Assembly (NCBI GenBank): GCA_016710325.1
Contig: JADJXK010000001.1
Coordinates: 1,674,001-1,738,000 of the forward strand
Length of the DNA stretch: 64,000 nucleotides
Direction of reading: 5' to 3'
Source of the DNA: Candidatus Leptofilum proximum
GTDB taxonomy: Bacteria; Chloroflexota; Anaerolineae; Promineifilales; Promineifilaceae
A model generated the notes under the pieces. That model saw only the letters and a program-made list of their open reading frames with translations, made no database searches and was not told the DNA's origin. Below, in pieces: positions 8,842 through 16,986 of the stretch. The first letter of the stretch is position 1; the number at the start of each line of letters is the position of its first letter. The position numbers and the translations under genes are program-made.

Positions 8842-8853
8842 GTGATACAGCTT

Positions 8854-9213
8854 ATGGAAAACAAGAAATTATTTGCTGAAGAAATGATCAAAAAGCTTCA
8901 ATCGAGTGCATATATGGTGTCACTCGGCACGGTGGAGGGGATTGACCTGGAGGCCACCATGAACGAGGTAAAGGTGGTGTTTCATCACCGGTTGAGTGCC
9001 TTTGCCAGACCAACCAGGCAAGAAGCGCTAGCTATTTTGTCCAGACTGAGCGATTACTACGTTGAGTTGTATCGGTCTTCGGCTTCTTTCCGGGAATTTG
9101 TGGGAAGCAGACAATTTGAAGCGGAACTGTACGTCCTGTCGGGCCAGATGGACTTTACGGTTGCTACCATGGGCGAAAACGGCCTCTCCTGGCACGTGGA
9201 TCTAGATGATTAG
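8854..9213 (+). CDS. Hypothetical protein
   Basis: A 119-residue mostly helical protein of unknown function: MENKKLFAEEMIKKL, a middle region LSRLSDYYVELYRSSASFREFVGSRQFEAEL, and an end in SWHVDLDD. No signal peptide or membrane segment. A GTG at 8842 is an alternative start; neither has a clear ribosome site. It contains no ACGGCCGT copy. I know of no family for it. Confidence 0.5.
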   Translation: MENKKLFAEEMIKKLQSSAYMVSLGTVEGIDLEATMNEVKVVFHHRLSAFARPTRQEALAILSRLSDYYVELYRSSASFREFVGSRQFEAELYVLSGQMDFTVATMGENGLSWHVDLDD

Positions 9214-9273
9214 TTTTGGCCGCTTGTTGGTTAAGTTTGCTTCTGCGAGGGAAAGGGCTTGAACGAAAACCAA

Positions 9274-9302
9274 TTGAATCAAGCTGGCGCCTGCGCTACA
9301 AT
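9274..9302 (+). promoter_or_regulatory. Sigma70-type promoter of zinc-ribbon gene
   Basis: TTGAAT, a 17 bp spacer, then TACAAT. Transcription would start near 9309, about 100 nt before the ATG at 9413. Confidence 0.55.
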
Positions 9303-9412
9303 CTTTTTGTTGAACAACGATTGTTCTGAAAACGAGGTGGGAGCACCCTTGGTACGACTGGCATCTGATGACGATTCAAAAATAAACACCGTACACATAA
9401 CTGGAGTGTGCC

Positions 9413-10495
9413 ATGACCAAAAAAACCGTTGGCTATGTCCATCTGGAGTGGGAGTGCCCTGCCTGCGGCACTCGCAACAAAGGCGTCGACAAAATTTGCC
9501 GCAGCTGCGGTGCAGCCCAGCCTGACGACGTGCAGTTTGAGCAGGTGGCCCAGGAAACACTTATCCAGGATGAACAGCTGATTGCTCAGGCCAAAGCTGG
9601 CCCCGACGTGCACTGTCCGTTTTGCGGCACGCGCAATCCGGCCACGGCCGAACAATGCAGCCAATGCCTGGCCGACCTCACCGAAGCCAGGGCCCGCGAA
9701 GCTGGTCAGATCATTGGTGCCCATCAAAACAAAGGGGTGCCAGATGTAGCCTGTTCTTTTTGCGGCACAATGAATTCGGGCACGGCACTGCACTGCGTGC
9801 ACTGCGGGGCGGCTCTCCCCAAGGCCACCCCGCCAGCTGCCGCTCCCCAGGTGAGACGCGCCACGGGAATGTCCCAAACGGCTCGTTATGTGTTGTTTGG
9901 CATCCTGGGGCTGGTGGTTGTGGCCTGCATCGCCCTCATTGTGCTCAGCAGCCGTACCGAGGAAGTGGTGGGCGAGGTAGAAGGCGTCTCCTGGGAATAT
10001 TCCGTAGCCATCGAGGCGCTGACGCCGGTAGAGGATGAAGATTGGCGTGACCGCGTGCCGGACGATGCCGACATTCTCTCCTGCCAGCAGGAAGTGCGAC
10101 GCACCCAGCCGAACCCCGCACCGGGCGCGGTGGAGGTGTGCGGCACGCCTTACACGGTCGATACCGGCACCGGTGTGGGCGAAGTGGTGCAGGACTGCGA
10201 ATACCAGGTGTACGATGATTACTGCACCTTCACCGAACTCCAGTGGCGTGAGTTTGATCTGGTGTCATTGGCAGGCGAAGATTTCGCCCCACGGTGGCCC
10301 AATCCCACCCTGGCGCAGGATCAGCGGATCGGTGAAGAGACGGAAACGTACGAGGTGTATTTTAATGCCGACGGCCGTTCCTACACCTACCACCCCGATG
10401 AATTCAGCGAATTTACCCAGTTTGAACCTGGCAGTCGCTGGATTTTGGAGATCAACACCTTCAACAACGTGCGCTCGGTGACGCCGGATCAATGA
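9413..10495 (+). CDS. Triple zinc-ribbon membrane protein
   Basis: A 360-residue protein. Three CxxC...CxxC zinc ribbons occupy roughly residues 1-140: CPACGTRN...CRSCG, CPFCGTRN...CSQCL and CSFCGTMN...CVHCG. One transmembrane helix follows at about 160-182 (YVLFGILGLVVVACIALIVL). The C-terminal domain of about 175 residues has paired cysteines and would be extracytoplasmic if the ribbons face the cytoplasm. GGAG precedes the ATG. Its stop overlaps the start of the tocopherol-cyclase-like gene (ATGA), so the two are co-translated. The function is unknown; ribbons of this type usually mediate protein or nucleic-acid contacts. Confidence 0.8.
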   Translation: MTKKTVGYVHLEWECPACGTRNKGVDKICRSCGAAQPDDVQFEQVAQETLIQDEQLIAQAKAGPDVHCPFCGTRNPATAEQCSQCLADLTEARAREAGQIIGAHQNKGVPDVACSFCGTMNSGTALHCVHCGAALPKATPPAAAPQVRRATGMSQTARYVLFGILGLVVVACIALIVLSSRTEEVVGEVEGVSWEYSVAIEALTPVEDEDWRDRVPDDADILSCQQEVRRTQPNPAPGAVEVCGTPYTVDTGTGVGEVVQDCEYQVYDDYCTFTELQWREFDLVSLAGEDFAPRWPNPTLAQDQRIGEETETYEVYFNADGRSYTYHPDEFSEFTQFEPGSRWILEINTFNNVRSVTPDQ

Positions 10496-11493
10496 GAGCG
10501 TTCTGGACGGCCGTCCTCAACCCTGCCTGGTATCACGGGTTTGGCGCGAAACGGCCGTTCTTCGAAGGCTGGTACTTCAAACTCATCGATGCCACCGGCC
10601 AGCATAAATACGCCGTTATTCCTGGCGTTTTTCTCAGCGAAGAGCCCCACGCGTTTATCCAGGTGCTCAACGGCAGCACCAAAGAAGCCTTTTACCACCG
10701 CTACCCGCTCAGCCAGTTTTGGGCCGCCGCGGATCGGTTTGAGGTCCACATCGGCGCCAGCCGCTTTACGCCGCAGGCCATGAGCCTGTTGATTGACCAA
10801 TCCGAGCAGAAAATTGAGGCGCGTTTGTCCTTTGGCGGCGGGCAGCCGTGGCCCGTGTCGCTGACCTCTCCGGGCATCATGGGCTGGTATGCCTGGGTGC
10901 CGACGATGGAGTGTTACCACGGCGTCCTCAGCTTCGATCACACCATTTACGGGCCGATGACAATTGATGGGCAGACGGTGGATTTTACAAACGGCCGTGG
11001 CTACATCGAGAAAGATTGGGGTCAATCGTTCCCCTCGGCCTGGATCTGGCTGCAAACCAACCACTTTGAACACAGCCCCGGCGCCTGCCTCACTGCCTCA
11101 ATTGCCATGATCCCGTGGCGGTGGACCCGATTTCGTGGCTTCATCGTTGGCCTGTGGCATGGGGGCACGCTGTACCGCTTTGCCACCTACACCGGAGCCA
11201 AGACAGAAACGCTTACCGTCCAGGGGGAACAAATTCACTGGGTGCTGACGGGCAAAACGGCGGGAGCCAAACACCGGTTGGAAATCATTGCCAGCCGGGG
11301 GGAAGAAGGCATTCTGGCGGGGCCATCCAGGGTAGACATGGGCAAGCGTGTGGCCGAATCGCTGACTGCCACGGCCGCGGTGCGCCTGTCGCGGTGGGAA
11401 GGTGGGCGGGATGTGCTGGTTTTTGCGGGGAACGGCCGTTTTGCTGGCCTGGAAGTGCACAACATTGAAGAAGAACTGCTCAATGCTGCCTAG
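10492..11493 (+). CDS. Tocopherol cyclase-like protein
   Basis: A 333-residue protein resembling the tocopherol cyclase family: N-terminal KRPFFEGWYFKLID, central GIMGWYAWVPTMECYHGVLSFDH, and GYIEKDWGQSFPSAWIWLQTNHF with the conserved EKDWG core. In plants and cyanobacteria the enzyme forms the chromanol ring of vitamin E. In heterotrophs lacking the rest of that pathway the substrate is not known and a quinone or lipid role is only inference. It overlaps the zinc-ribbon gene by four bases. Two ACGGCCGT copies are translated within it. Confidence 0.82.
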   Translation: MRAFWTAVLNPAWYHGFGAKRPFFEGWYFKLIDATGQHKYAVIPGVFLSEEPHAFIQVLNGSTKEAFYHRYPLSQFWAAADRFEVHIGASRFTPQAMSLLIDQSEQKIEARLSFGGGQPWPVSLTSPGIMGWYAWVPTMECYHGVLSFDHTIYGPMTIDGQTVDFTNGRGYIEKDWGQSFPSAWIWLQTNHFEHSPGACLTASIAMIPWRWTRFRGFIVGLWHGGTLYRFATYTGAKTETLTVQGEQIHWVLTGKTAGAKHRLEIIASRGEEGILAGPSRVDMGKRVAESLTATAAVRLSRWEGGRDVLVFAGNGRFAGLEVHNIEEELLNAA

Positions 11494-11507
11494 AAAAGGG
11501 GAGTTGA

Positions 11508-11554
11508 GTGAAACGTGAAACGTGACCAGAGAAACATCACGTTTCACGTTTCAC
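11508..11554. repeat. Self-complementary repeat (GTGAAAC word)
   Basis: GTGAAACGTGAAACGTGA is followed, after ccagagaaac, by ATCACGTTTCACGTTTCAC. It sits between convergent genes and may act as a bidirectional terminator. A close relative is at 50012-50056. Confidence 0.75.
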
Positions 11555-11557
11555 TTG

Positions 11558-12034
11558 TCACGCCTGATCGTCGTTCAACGAATCAATCAACGCCAGCATT
11601 TCTCTGTTTTTTGGAATATCGCGCATGTCGTGGCCGTAGTGGATATACCGGGCAATTCCGGCTTTGTCCACCAGCACCTGGGCGGGCATCCGGCCAAATT
11701 TGAACAGCTTGATTTGCTGCCCGTACAGCTTTAACACGCTGTGTTCGGGATCGGGCAGACCGATGAAGGGCAGATCGTGTTCGGTGAAGTAGTCGGTGAA
11801 ATCTTCGGCATCTTCAGGACCGAGGACGAGGACGGCCGTATCCCGGCCCACAAATTTGTCATAGTCTTGACGCAACTGCGCCATATGCGCCTGGCAGAAC
11901 GGTCAGAAAAAGCCCCGGTTAAACACAAGCAGCACACGCTGCATGCCGCTAAATTGCGACAGGGTCACATCATTCCCCTGGTAGTCGGTCAGCGTAAAGT
12001 CAGGTGCCGGGGCATTGAGTTCAACTTGAGCCAT
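11558..12034 (-). CDS. Redoxin/peroxiredoxin-like protein, probable selenoprotein (TGA = Sec44)
   Basis: A 158-residue AhpC/TSA-fold redoxin read from ATG 12034 (GGAGA upstream) to the stop at 11558, with one in-frame TGA at 11903-11905. The N-terminal part (MAQVELNAPAPDFTLTDYQG) and the C-terminal part (LPFIGLPDPEHSVLKLYG, GRMPAQVLVDKAG) are both well preserved. The TGA falls at the first position of the active site, in the order R-G-F-F-[TGA]-P-F-C, where relatives have WCPFC or FCPFC. A standard call would start at Met51 (11884) and lose the active site. The predicted role is thiol peroxidase or disulfide reductase in the cytoplasm. A nonsense mutation at the catalytic cysteine is the alternative, but the intact frame on both sides argues against decay. 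Confidence 0.82.
11868..11883 (-). promoter_or_regulatory. Candidate bacterial SECIS hairpin
   Basis: On the mRNA, UGGCGC pairs with GCGUCA (one G-U pair), leaving the loop AGUU. The first loop G is 26 nt after the UGA, and the loop carries a G in its first two positions as bacterial SECIS elements do. Found by eye only. Confidence 0.45.
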
Positions 12035-12154
12035 TTTTTCTCCGTTAATGTGAGGTTGGTTGAAGGCAATTCACGTTTAAGCATATCAAAGCGATCCAAA
12101 AGAGCAAATGAGAATAGATGTAGCGGGGCAGGAACTGCCAAACGGCCGTCAAAA

Positions 12155-12183
12155 TTGAAGATTCCCCCGTTCTCAAGTACACT
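12155..12183 (+). promoter_or_regulatory. Sigma70-type promoter of gpmI
   Basis: TTGAAG, a 17 bp spacer, then TACACT. Transcription would start about 100 nt before the gpmI ATG. Confidence 0.5.
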
Positions 12184-12290
12184 TCGCCCACCAAATTTGC
12201 CACTAATTAACAATAAACTGAGCCCGCTGTGCCGGCTGCGCCAACAACTGCCTGGGCCGCGGCATGGCAGGACAGCCAAAGGAGCTTGAA

Positions 12291-13820
12291 ATGAATGTCA
12301 AACCAGTCGCCCTCATCATTTTGGATGGGTGGGGGATTCGTGAAATGGAGCACGGTAACGCCGTGGTGCAGGCGCGCACGCCCAACTATCAAAGCTGGCT
12401 GCACAGCCGCGAACGGGCCATCTTGGATGCGTCTGGCGAAGCCGTGGGCCTGCCAGACGGGCAGATGGGCAACTCGGAAGTGGGGCACCTGAACCTGGGC
12501 GCGGGCCGCATTGTGTACCAGGATTTAACCCGCATCAACCTGGCCATTCGCGAAGATCGTTTTGACCAACAAGCGGTCCTGCGTGAAGCCGTGGCCCAGG
12601 TGAAACAGAGTGGTGGCAAGTTGCACCTGATCGGCCTGCTGGGCACCGGCGGCGTACACAGCCACCAGGATCATCTTTACGCGCTGCTGCGCCTGGCCGA
12701 AGAAGCGGGCGTCGACCCAATTGTGCACGTCATCACCGACGGCCGTGACACGCCGCCGCAGAGTGGTTTGGGCTACGTCAAAAAGCTGGAAGCCTACCTG
12801 GCCGATCATCCCGGCATCATTGCCTCAGTGAGCGGCCGTTACTACACCATGGATCGTGACAAGCGCTGGGAGCGCACGGCGATGGGCTACCGCGTCATTG
12901 CCAACCATGAAGGGCACGAAGGAACTACGGCCGTTTCTGCCACCACTGCCCTGGAAAATTCGTATAGCAACGGTGTGACAGACGAGTTTATCAAGCCTGT
13001 CGCCATCGAGGTCGGTGGCCGCGACGTGACCGTGCAGCCGGGCGACTGCCTCATCTTCTACAACTTCCGCGCCGACCGCATGCGCCAACCGGTGGAGATT
13101 TTTGCGTTTGAAGATTTTGCCGGGTTTGAACGGCCGTTTATCCCCGATCTGCACCTGGTGACCATGACCAACTACGAAGAACGTTTTCCGGTGGACGTGA
13201 TTTTCCCCGACGTGGAACTGACCAACGTGCTGGCCGAAGTGATTAGCAAGGCAGGCGGCAAACAGTTCCACGCCGCCGAGACCGAGAAATACGCCCACGT
13301 CACCTACTTCTTCAACGGTGGTGACGAGAAGCCGTTCCCCGGCGAAGAGCGCCACTTGCAGCCGTCACCCAAGGTAGCCACCTACGATCTCCAGCCGGAA
13401 ATGAGCGCTTATGAACTCACGGAAGCCGTCTTGCAGCGCCTTCACGAACAGGACGATGATTTCATCCTGGTGAACTTTGCCAATCCAGACATGGTAGGGC
13501 ATACGGGCGTGCTGGAAGCGGCCGTTCGCGCCGTGGAAGCGGTAGACGAGTGTGCCGGTCGCCTGGTAGACGCCATTGTGCAGAAGGGCGGGGCGGCGCT
13601 GGTGACGGCCGATCACGGCAACTGCGAAATCATGATCAACGAAAAAACCGGCGAGCCGCACACCTACCACACCACCCAGCCCGTTTCCTTCTTCGTGATT
13701 TGCAACGACCCCATCTGGCTGCGCCCCCGCGGCATCCTGGCCGACGTGGCCCCCACCGTGCTCGACCTCCTGGGCATCGCCCAACCCGCCGAAATGACCG
13801 GCCGCAGCCTGGTTGACTGA
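12291..13820 (+). CDS. gpmI: Phosphoglycerate mutase, 2,3-bisphosphoglycerate-independent
   Basis: A 509-residue alkaline-phosphatase-superfamily enzyme of standard length. Metal/catalytic motifs: ILDGWG at the N-terminus, the catalytic serine in GQMGNSEVGH, VHSHQDHL, ITDGRDTPP, FRADRMRQ, NFANPDMVGHTG and TADHGNCE. It interconverts 3- and 2-phosphoglycerate using two Mn ions. The ATG at 12291 has AAAGGAG seven bases upstream; an in-frame ATG at 12264 lacks one. Monocistronic, divergent from the redoxin. Confidence 0.96.
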   Translation: MNVKPVALIILDGWGIREMEHGNAVVQARTPNYQSWLHSRERAILDASGEAVGLPDGQMGNSEVGHLNLGAGRIVYQDLTRINLAIREDRFDQQAVLREAVAQVKQSGGKLHLIGLLGTGGVHSHQDHLYALLRLAEEAGVDPIVHVITDGRDTPPQSGLGYVKKLEAYLADHPGIIASVSGRYYTMDRDKRWERTAMGYRVIANHEGHEGTTAVSATTALENSYSNGVTDEFIKPVAIEVGGRDVTVQPGDCLIFYNFRADRMRQPVEIFAFEDFAGFERPFIPDLHLVTMTNYEERFPVDVIFPDVELTNVLAEVISKAGGKQFHAAETEKYAHVTYFFNGGDEKPFPGEERHLQPSPKVATYDLQPEMSAYELTEAVLQRLHEQDDDFILVNFANPDMVGHTGVLEAAVRAVEAVDECAGRLVDAIVQKGGAALVTADHGNCEIMINEKTGEPHTYHTTQPVSFFVICNDPIWLRPRGILADVAPTVLDLLGIAQPAEMTGRSLVD

Positions 13821-13826
13821 TTTTTG

Positions 13827-13892
13827 AACCGCAAAGGACGCGAAGAACGCGAAGAAAATAAAACCTTTGCGCTCTTTGAGTCCTTTGCGGTT
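13827..13892. repeat. Self-complementary repeat (GCAAAGG word)
   Basis: AACCGCAAAGGACGCGAAG with further GCGAAG words on the left, TTTGCGCTCTTTGAGTCCTTTGCGGTT on the right. It lies between convergent gpmI and panC, and its last bases form part of the panC stop codon. Confidence 0.75.
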
Positions 13893-14733
13893 AATCTTCT
13901 TCGATCAAAATGTTGTCGATGAGCCGGGTTTGGCCGAAGAAGACGGCCGTTGACAACAACACCCCATCCGCCACAACTTCTAATTCCTGCAGCGTGCGCG
14001 GATCGGCGGCGCTGACGTAGTCGATGCGGGCCTGGGGAACGGCCGAAATCATCGCCCGCATCGTTTGCCGCAGCACCTCGGCGGAGCGTTCGCCCGCGTT
14101 GTACGCTGCTTTGGCCGCGTTGAGCGCCCGGTACACCACCGGCGCCGCCGCCCGGTTTTCTGCCGAGAGGAGGGCGTTGCGTGAGCTCATGGCCAGCCCG
14201 TCTGGCTCGCGGCTGGTGGGGCCAATGACCATTTCCAGGTTAAAGTTCAAATCGCGCACCATCTGTCGCAGCACAATCGTTTGTTGCGCATCCTTCTGGC
14301 CAAAGTAGGCCCGCGTGGGCTGCACGATGTTAAACAGCTTGGCCACGACGGTAGCCACCCCGGCAAAATGCGTGGGGCGGGAGCTGCCCTCCAGCGGCTG
14401 CGTCACCTGGCTCAGGCTCACCGTCGTCTGGAAACCGGGCGGGTACATGATGGCATCGTTGGGCGTGAAGACCAGGTCTACCCCGGCTTCTTCCAGCAGG
14501 GCCAGGTCGCCCGCCAGGTTGCGCGGATAGGTGCTTAAATCCTCGGTGGGGGCAAACTGGGTGGGATTGACGTAGATGGAAACGGCCGTCCTGTTATTGC
14601 CCGCCAACGAAAGCTGCACCAGCGACAAATGCCCCGCGTGCAAATACCCCATCGTCGGCACAAAGCCCCACGTCAGCCCCGGCTCTACCCAGCGCTGCCG
14701 CCGCACTTCATCAATGTCTGAGGTTACGATCAT
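13891..14733 (-). CDS. panC: Pantothenate synthetase
   Basis: A 280-residue protein with the nucleotidyl-transferase motif VPTMGYLHAGHLSLV, IYVNPTQF, STYPR, the pantoate-site motif THFAGVATVVAKLFN and YFGQKDAQQ, then GLAMSSRN. It condenses pantoate and beta-alanine with ATP. AAGGAATGAGTC precedes the ATG. It is the last gene of panB-panE-panC; about 93 bp containing an ACACAGAG-type repeat separates it from panE. The stop codon overlaps the next intergenic repeat. Confidence 0.95.
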   Translation of the reverse strand: MIVTSDIDEVRRQRWVEPGLTWGFVPTMGYLHAGHLSLVQLSLAGNNRTAVSIYVNPTQFAPTEDLSTYPRNLAGDLALLEEAGVDLVFTPNDAIMYPPGFQTTVSLSQVTQPLEGSSRPTHFAGVATVVAKLFNIVQPTRAYFGQKDAQQTIVLRQMVRDLNFNLEMVIGPTSREPDGLAMSSRNALLSAENRAAAPVVYRALNAAKAAYNAGERSAEVLRQTMRAMISAVPQARIDYVSAADPRTLQELEVVADGVLLSTAVFFGQTRLIDNILIEED

Positions 14734-14748
14734 GACTCATTCCTTTTT

Positions 14749-14824
14749 AGGAACACAGAGTTGCACAGAGGAGACACAGAGCTGCACAGAGAAGAAAAAA
14801 TCTATGCCATCTGTGCCATCTGTG
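14749..14824. repeat. Direct/inverted repeat (CACAGAG word)
   Basis: GAACACAGAGTTGCACAGAG, then GACACAGAGCTGCACAGAG, then CCATCTGTGCCATCTGTGG. It fills the panE-panC spacer. Confidence 0.65.
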
Positions 14825-14826
14825 GA

Positions 14827-15807
14827 TTATTCTTTCGCTTGCTCGATTTGGGCGAGAAGCAGTTTCAAGGTGACTTCCGGCGAGGACGCGCCTGGCCAGG
14901 TGCCTTGTTCGGCTTGCTGCACGGCCGTTTGCAAAAGCACATTCACCGGCGTGGGTACACCCCAGCGGCGGCCCGCCTGCACCACCGCCCCACAAATTGC
15001 GCCAATTTCGGTGGGACGGCCGTTGGCCAGATCCTGCCACATCGACGAGTGGTTGGCGGCCGTGGCCCGCGCTACCGCCAGCGCCTGAGCCGCCACGTCG
15101 GCAAAGGGGAGCTGGATGTTTTGTGAGGCAGCCACGGCAGCCACTTCCTGGGCTGCCAGCGTCATCAGCTCACGCGCGGACGTATTTTCCGCCAGAAACC
15201 CGTTGGGCACCTGCAAAACGGCCGTCAGCGGATTAATCCCAGCATTCACCGCCAGCTTACCCCACACCAGTCCGTCGGCGTTGGCTGCGAGGCTGGTCGG
15301 GAACCCGGCCGCCTGGAACAGTTCGACAATGGCTTGAGGGGCAACGGCCGTTTCCCTTGCATCAGCAATGGTGGTGTGCCCCGTGCCCGCATGGCGCACC
15401 ACACCCGGCTCCAGCAGCGCCGCCCCTTCGGAGGTGATGCCCAGGTTGGCGTGCTGGGGTCCGAGAACGGCCGTTAACTGTTCCAGGTTGCCCAGTCCAT
15501 TTTGCAGGGTCAGCGCCACGCCGCTGGGGGACAAAAGCTGCCGGGCCGCCTCGGCCGCCTGCCGAGTCTGGTGGCTTTTCACCAAAATCAGGGCCAGGTC
15601 AGTGGGCGCGGCCGTTGACGGGTCGTTGGTGGCGGCAAGGTGAATGGTTTGGGAACGGCCGTCTGGCGTAATCAAGCGCAAACCGTTTTGGCGCAGCGCC
15701 GTAAGCTGGGCGGGCCAATGCCCCACCAACGTTACCTCGGCTACCTGGCTCAACTTTGCGCCAAACAGGCAGCCCATCGCCCCAATGCCGATGATCGCCT
15801 GGCGCAT
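14827..15807 (-). CDS. panE: 2-dehydropantoate 2-reductase
   Basis: A 326-residue ketopantoate reductase. The N-terminal Rossmann motif is IIGIGAMGCLFGAKL; LVKSHQT carries the family lysine, LQNGLGN follows, and the C-terminal helical domain has KLAVNAGINPLTAVLQVPNG, ANHSSMWQDLANGRPTEI and GVPTPVN. It reduces ketopantoate to pantoate with NADPH. It starts one base after the panB stop, so the two are probably coupled. At least four ACGGCCGT copies lie inside the frame. Confidence 0.93.
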   Translation of the reverse strand: MRQAIIGIGAMGCLFGAKLSQVAEVTLVGHWPAQLTALRQNGLRLITPDGRSQTIHLAATNDPSTAAPTDLALILVKSHQTRQAAEAARQLLSPSGVALTLQNGLGNLEQLTAVLGPQHANLGITSEGAALLEPGVVRHAGTGHTTIADARETAVAPQAIVELFQAAGFPTSLAANADGLVWGKLAVNAGINPLTAVLQVPNGFLAENTSARELMTLAAQEVAAVAASQNIQLPFADVAAQALAVARATAANHSSMWQDLANGRPTEIGAICGAVVQAGRRWGVPTPVNVLLQTAVQQAEQGTWPGASSPEVTLKLLLAQIEQAKE

Positions 15808-15808
15808 C

Positions 15809-16663
15809 TTACCGGCCTGCCACCGCCGCCAGGAAAGCAGCTTCTTCCGCCTCGTCCATCGGGTAGGTGTGCTCTTCGGCGGGGAACTGGCGTTGGCGCA
15901 CTTCAGCCGCGTAGGTCTGAACGGCCGTCACCACCGCCTGGCCAATCTTGCCGTACTCCTTCACAAAACGCGGCTGTAGCCGGTCGTACAGCCCCAGCAG
16001 GTCGTGGTAAACCAACACCTGCCCATCGCAGCCCACGCCCGCGCCAATGCCGATAGTGGGGATGGTGAGGGTTTGCGAGATGTAGGTGGCCACCGGCGCC
16101 GGTACGGCTTCCAACACGAGCGAAAAGCAGCCAGCTTCCTGCAAAGCCAGGGCATCTTCGAGCAGGGCTTGGGCGGAAGCGGCCGTTTTCCCCTGAATGC
16201 GATAGCCACCCAATTGGGACACCGTTTGCGGCGTCAGGCCAACGTGGCCCATCACCGGAATGCCTGCCCGGACGATGGCCCGCACCGTGTCGGCAATTTC
16301 GCGGCCGCCTTCTATCTTCACACAGTCCATGCCCGCTTCCTTCAAGAAGCGCCCGGCGTTGCGCACCGCTTCGGCCAGGTCAGCCTGGTAGCTCATGAAG
16401 GGCATATCACCCGCCAAAAACGCGGCCGTTGCCCCACGCGCCACGGCTTTGCAGTGATGCAGCATCTCGTCCAGCGTCACCTGGGTGGTACCCGCATAAC
16501 CCAGCATCACCATGCCCAACGAATCCCCCACCAAAATGATGTCGATGTCGGCCTGGTCAACCAGGGCAGCAGCGGTGAAATCATACGCCGTCAGCATGGT
16601 AATGGGGACGTTGTTTTTCTTCCGCTTTTGAATATCAAGAATGGTTACCTTCTTTCGGCTCAT
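15809..16663 (-). CDS. panB: 3-methyl-2-oxobutanoate hydroxymethyltransferase
   Basis: A 284-residue TIM-barrel enzyme: PITMLTAYDFTAA, VGDSLGMVMLGY, FLAGDMPFMSY, KIEGG, PVMGHVGLTPQ, VPAPVATYIS and GIGAGVGCDGQVLVYHDLLG. It adds a hydroxymethyl group from methylene-tetrahydrofolate to ketoisovalerate, the first committed step towards pantothenate. AGAGGAA precedes the ATG. It leads panB-panE-panC; no panD is in the window. Confidence 0.95.
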   Translation of the reverse strand: MSRKKVTILDIQKRKKNNVPITMLTAYDFTAAALVDQADIDIILVGDSLGMVMLGYAGTTQVTLDEMLHHCKAVARGATAAFLAGDMPFMSYQADLAEAVRNAGRFLKEAGMDCVKIEGGREIADTVRAIVRAGIPVMGHVGLTPQTVSQLGGYRIQGKTAASAQALLEDALALQEAGCFSLVLEAVPAPVATYISQTLTIPTIGIGAGVGCDGQVLVYHDLLGLYDRLQPRFVKEYGKIGQAVVTAVQTYAAEVRQRQFPAEEHTYPMDEAEEAAFLAAVAGR

Positions 16664-16807
16664 AGGAAATTCCTCTCATTTGGGGCAAAAACACCATGTT
16701 TTGTAAACAATTTTACCGTCAGAATGACTATCATCTTAGTGATTTATGATGCGAATACAACGATAATGCAAGTAGATTCGCTAACAAATTTTCTTGGAGA
16801 GTTCGTA

Positions 16808-16906
16808 ATGAATTGGCTACCAGTATTTATCCTTATAACCATACTTGTTGTAACCTTCATTCCTACGCCTAAATCTGAAGAATCCAACGACAGTTTGTCC
16901 TGCTAA
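16808..16906 (+). CDS. Putative 32-residue membrane peptide
   Basis: ATG with TTGGAGAG seven bases upstream opens a frame of 32 codons: MNWLPVFILITILVVTFIP followed by a short charged tail TPKSEESNDSLSC. One transmembrane helix (about residues 3-18) is obvious. It lies in an AT-rich, octamer-free stretch between divergent panB and the thioredoxin-like gene. It could be a toxin-like or regulatory small membrane protein, or a chance frame. Confidence 0.4.
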   Translation: MNWLPVFILITILVVTFIPTPKSEESNDSLSC

Positions 16907-16986
16907 TTTAGTTCCTGGCTGGCTGTAAGGTCCTCGTTCACGGTTCGCGATTTTTTCCCTGCTTTTTGTCGTGTTAAAATTGAATC

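Noticed and set aside
14827..15807. Idea that clustered ACGGCCGT copies mark a binding site for a pan-operon regulator
   Set aside because: The octamer is equally frequent in unrelated genes across the window, so a gene-specific operator role is unlikely.
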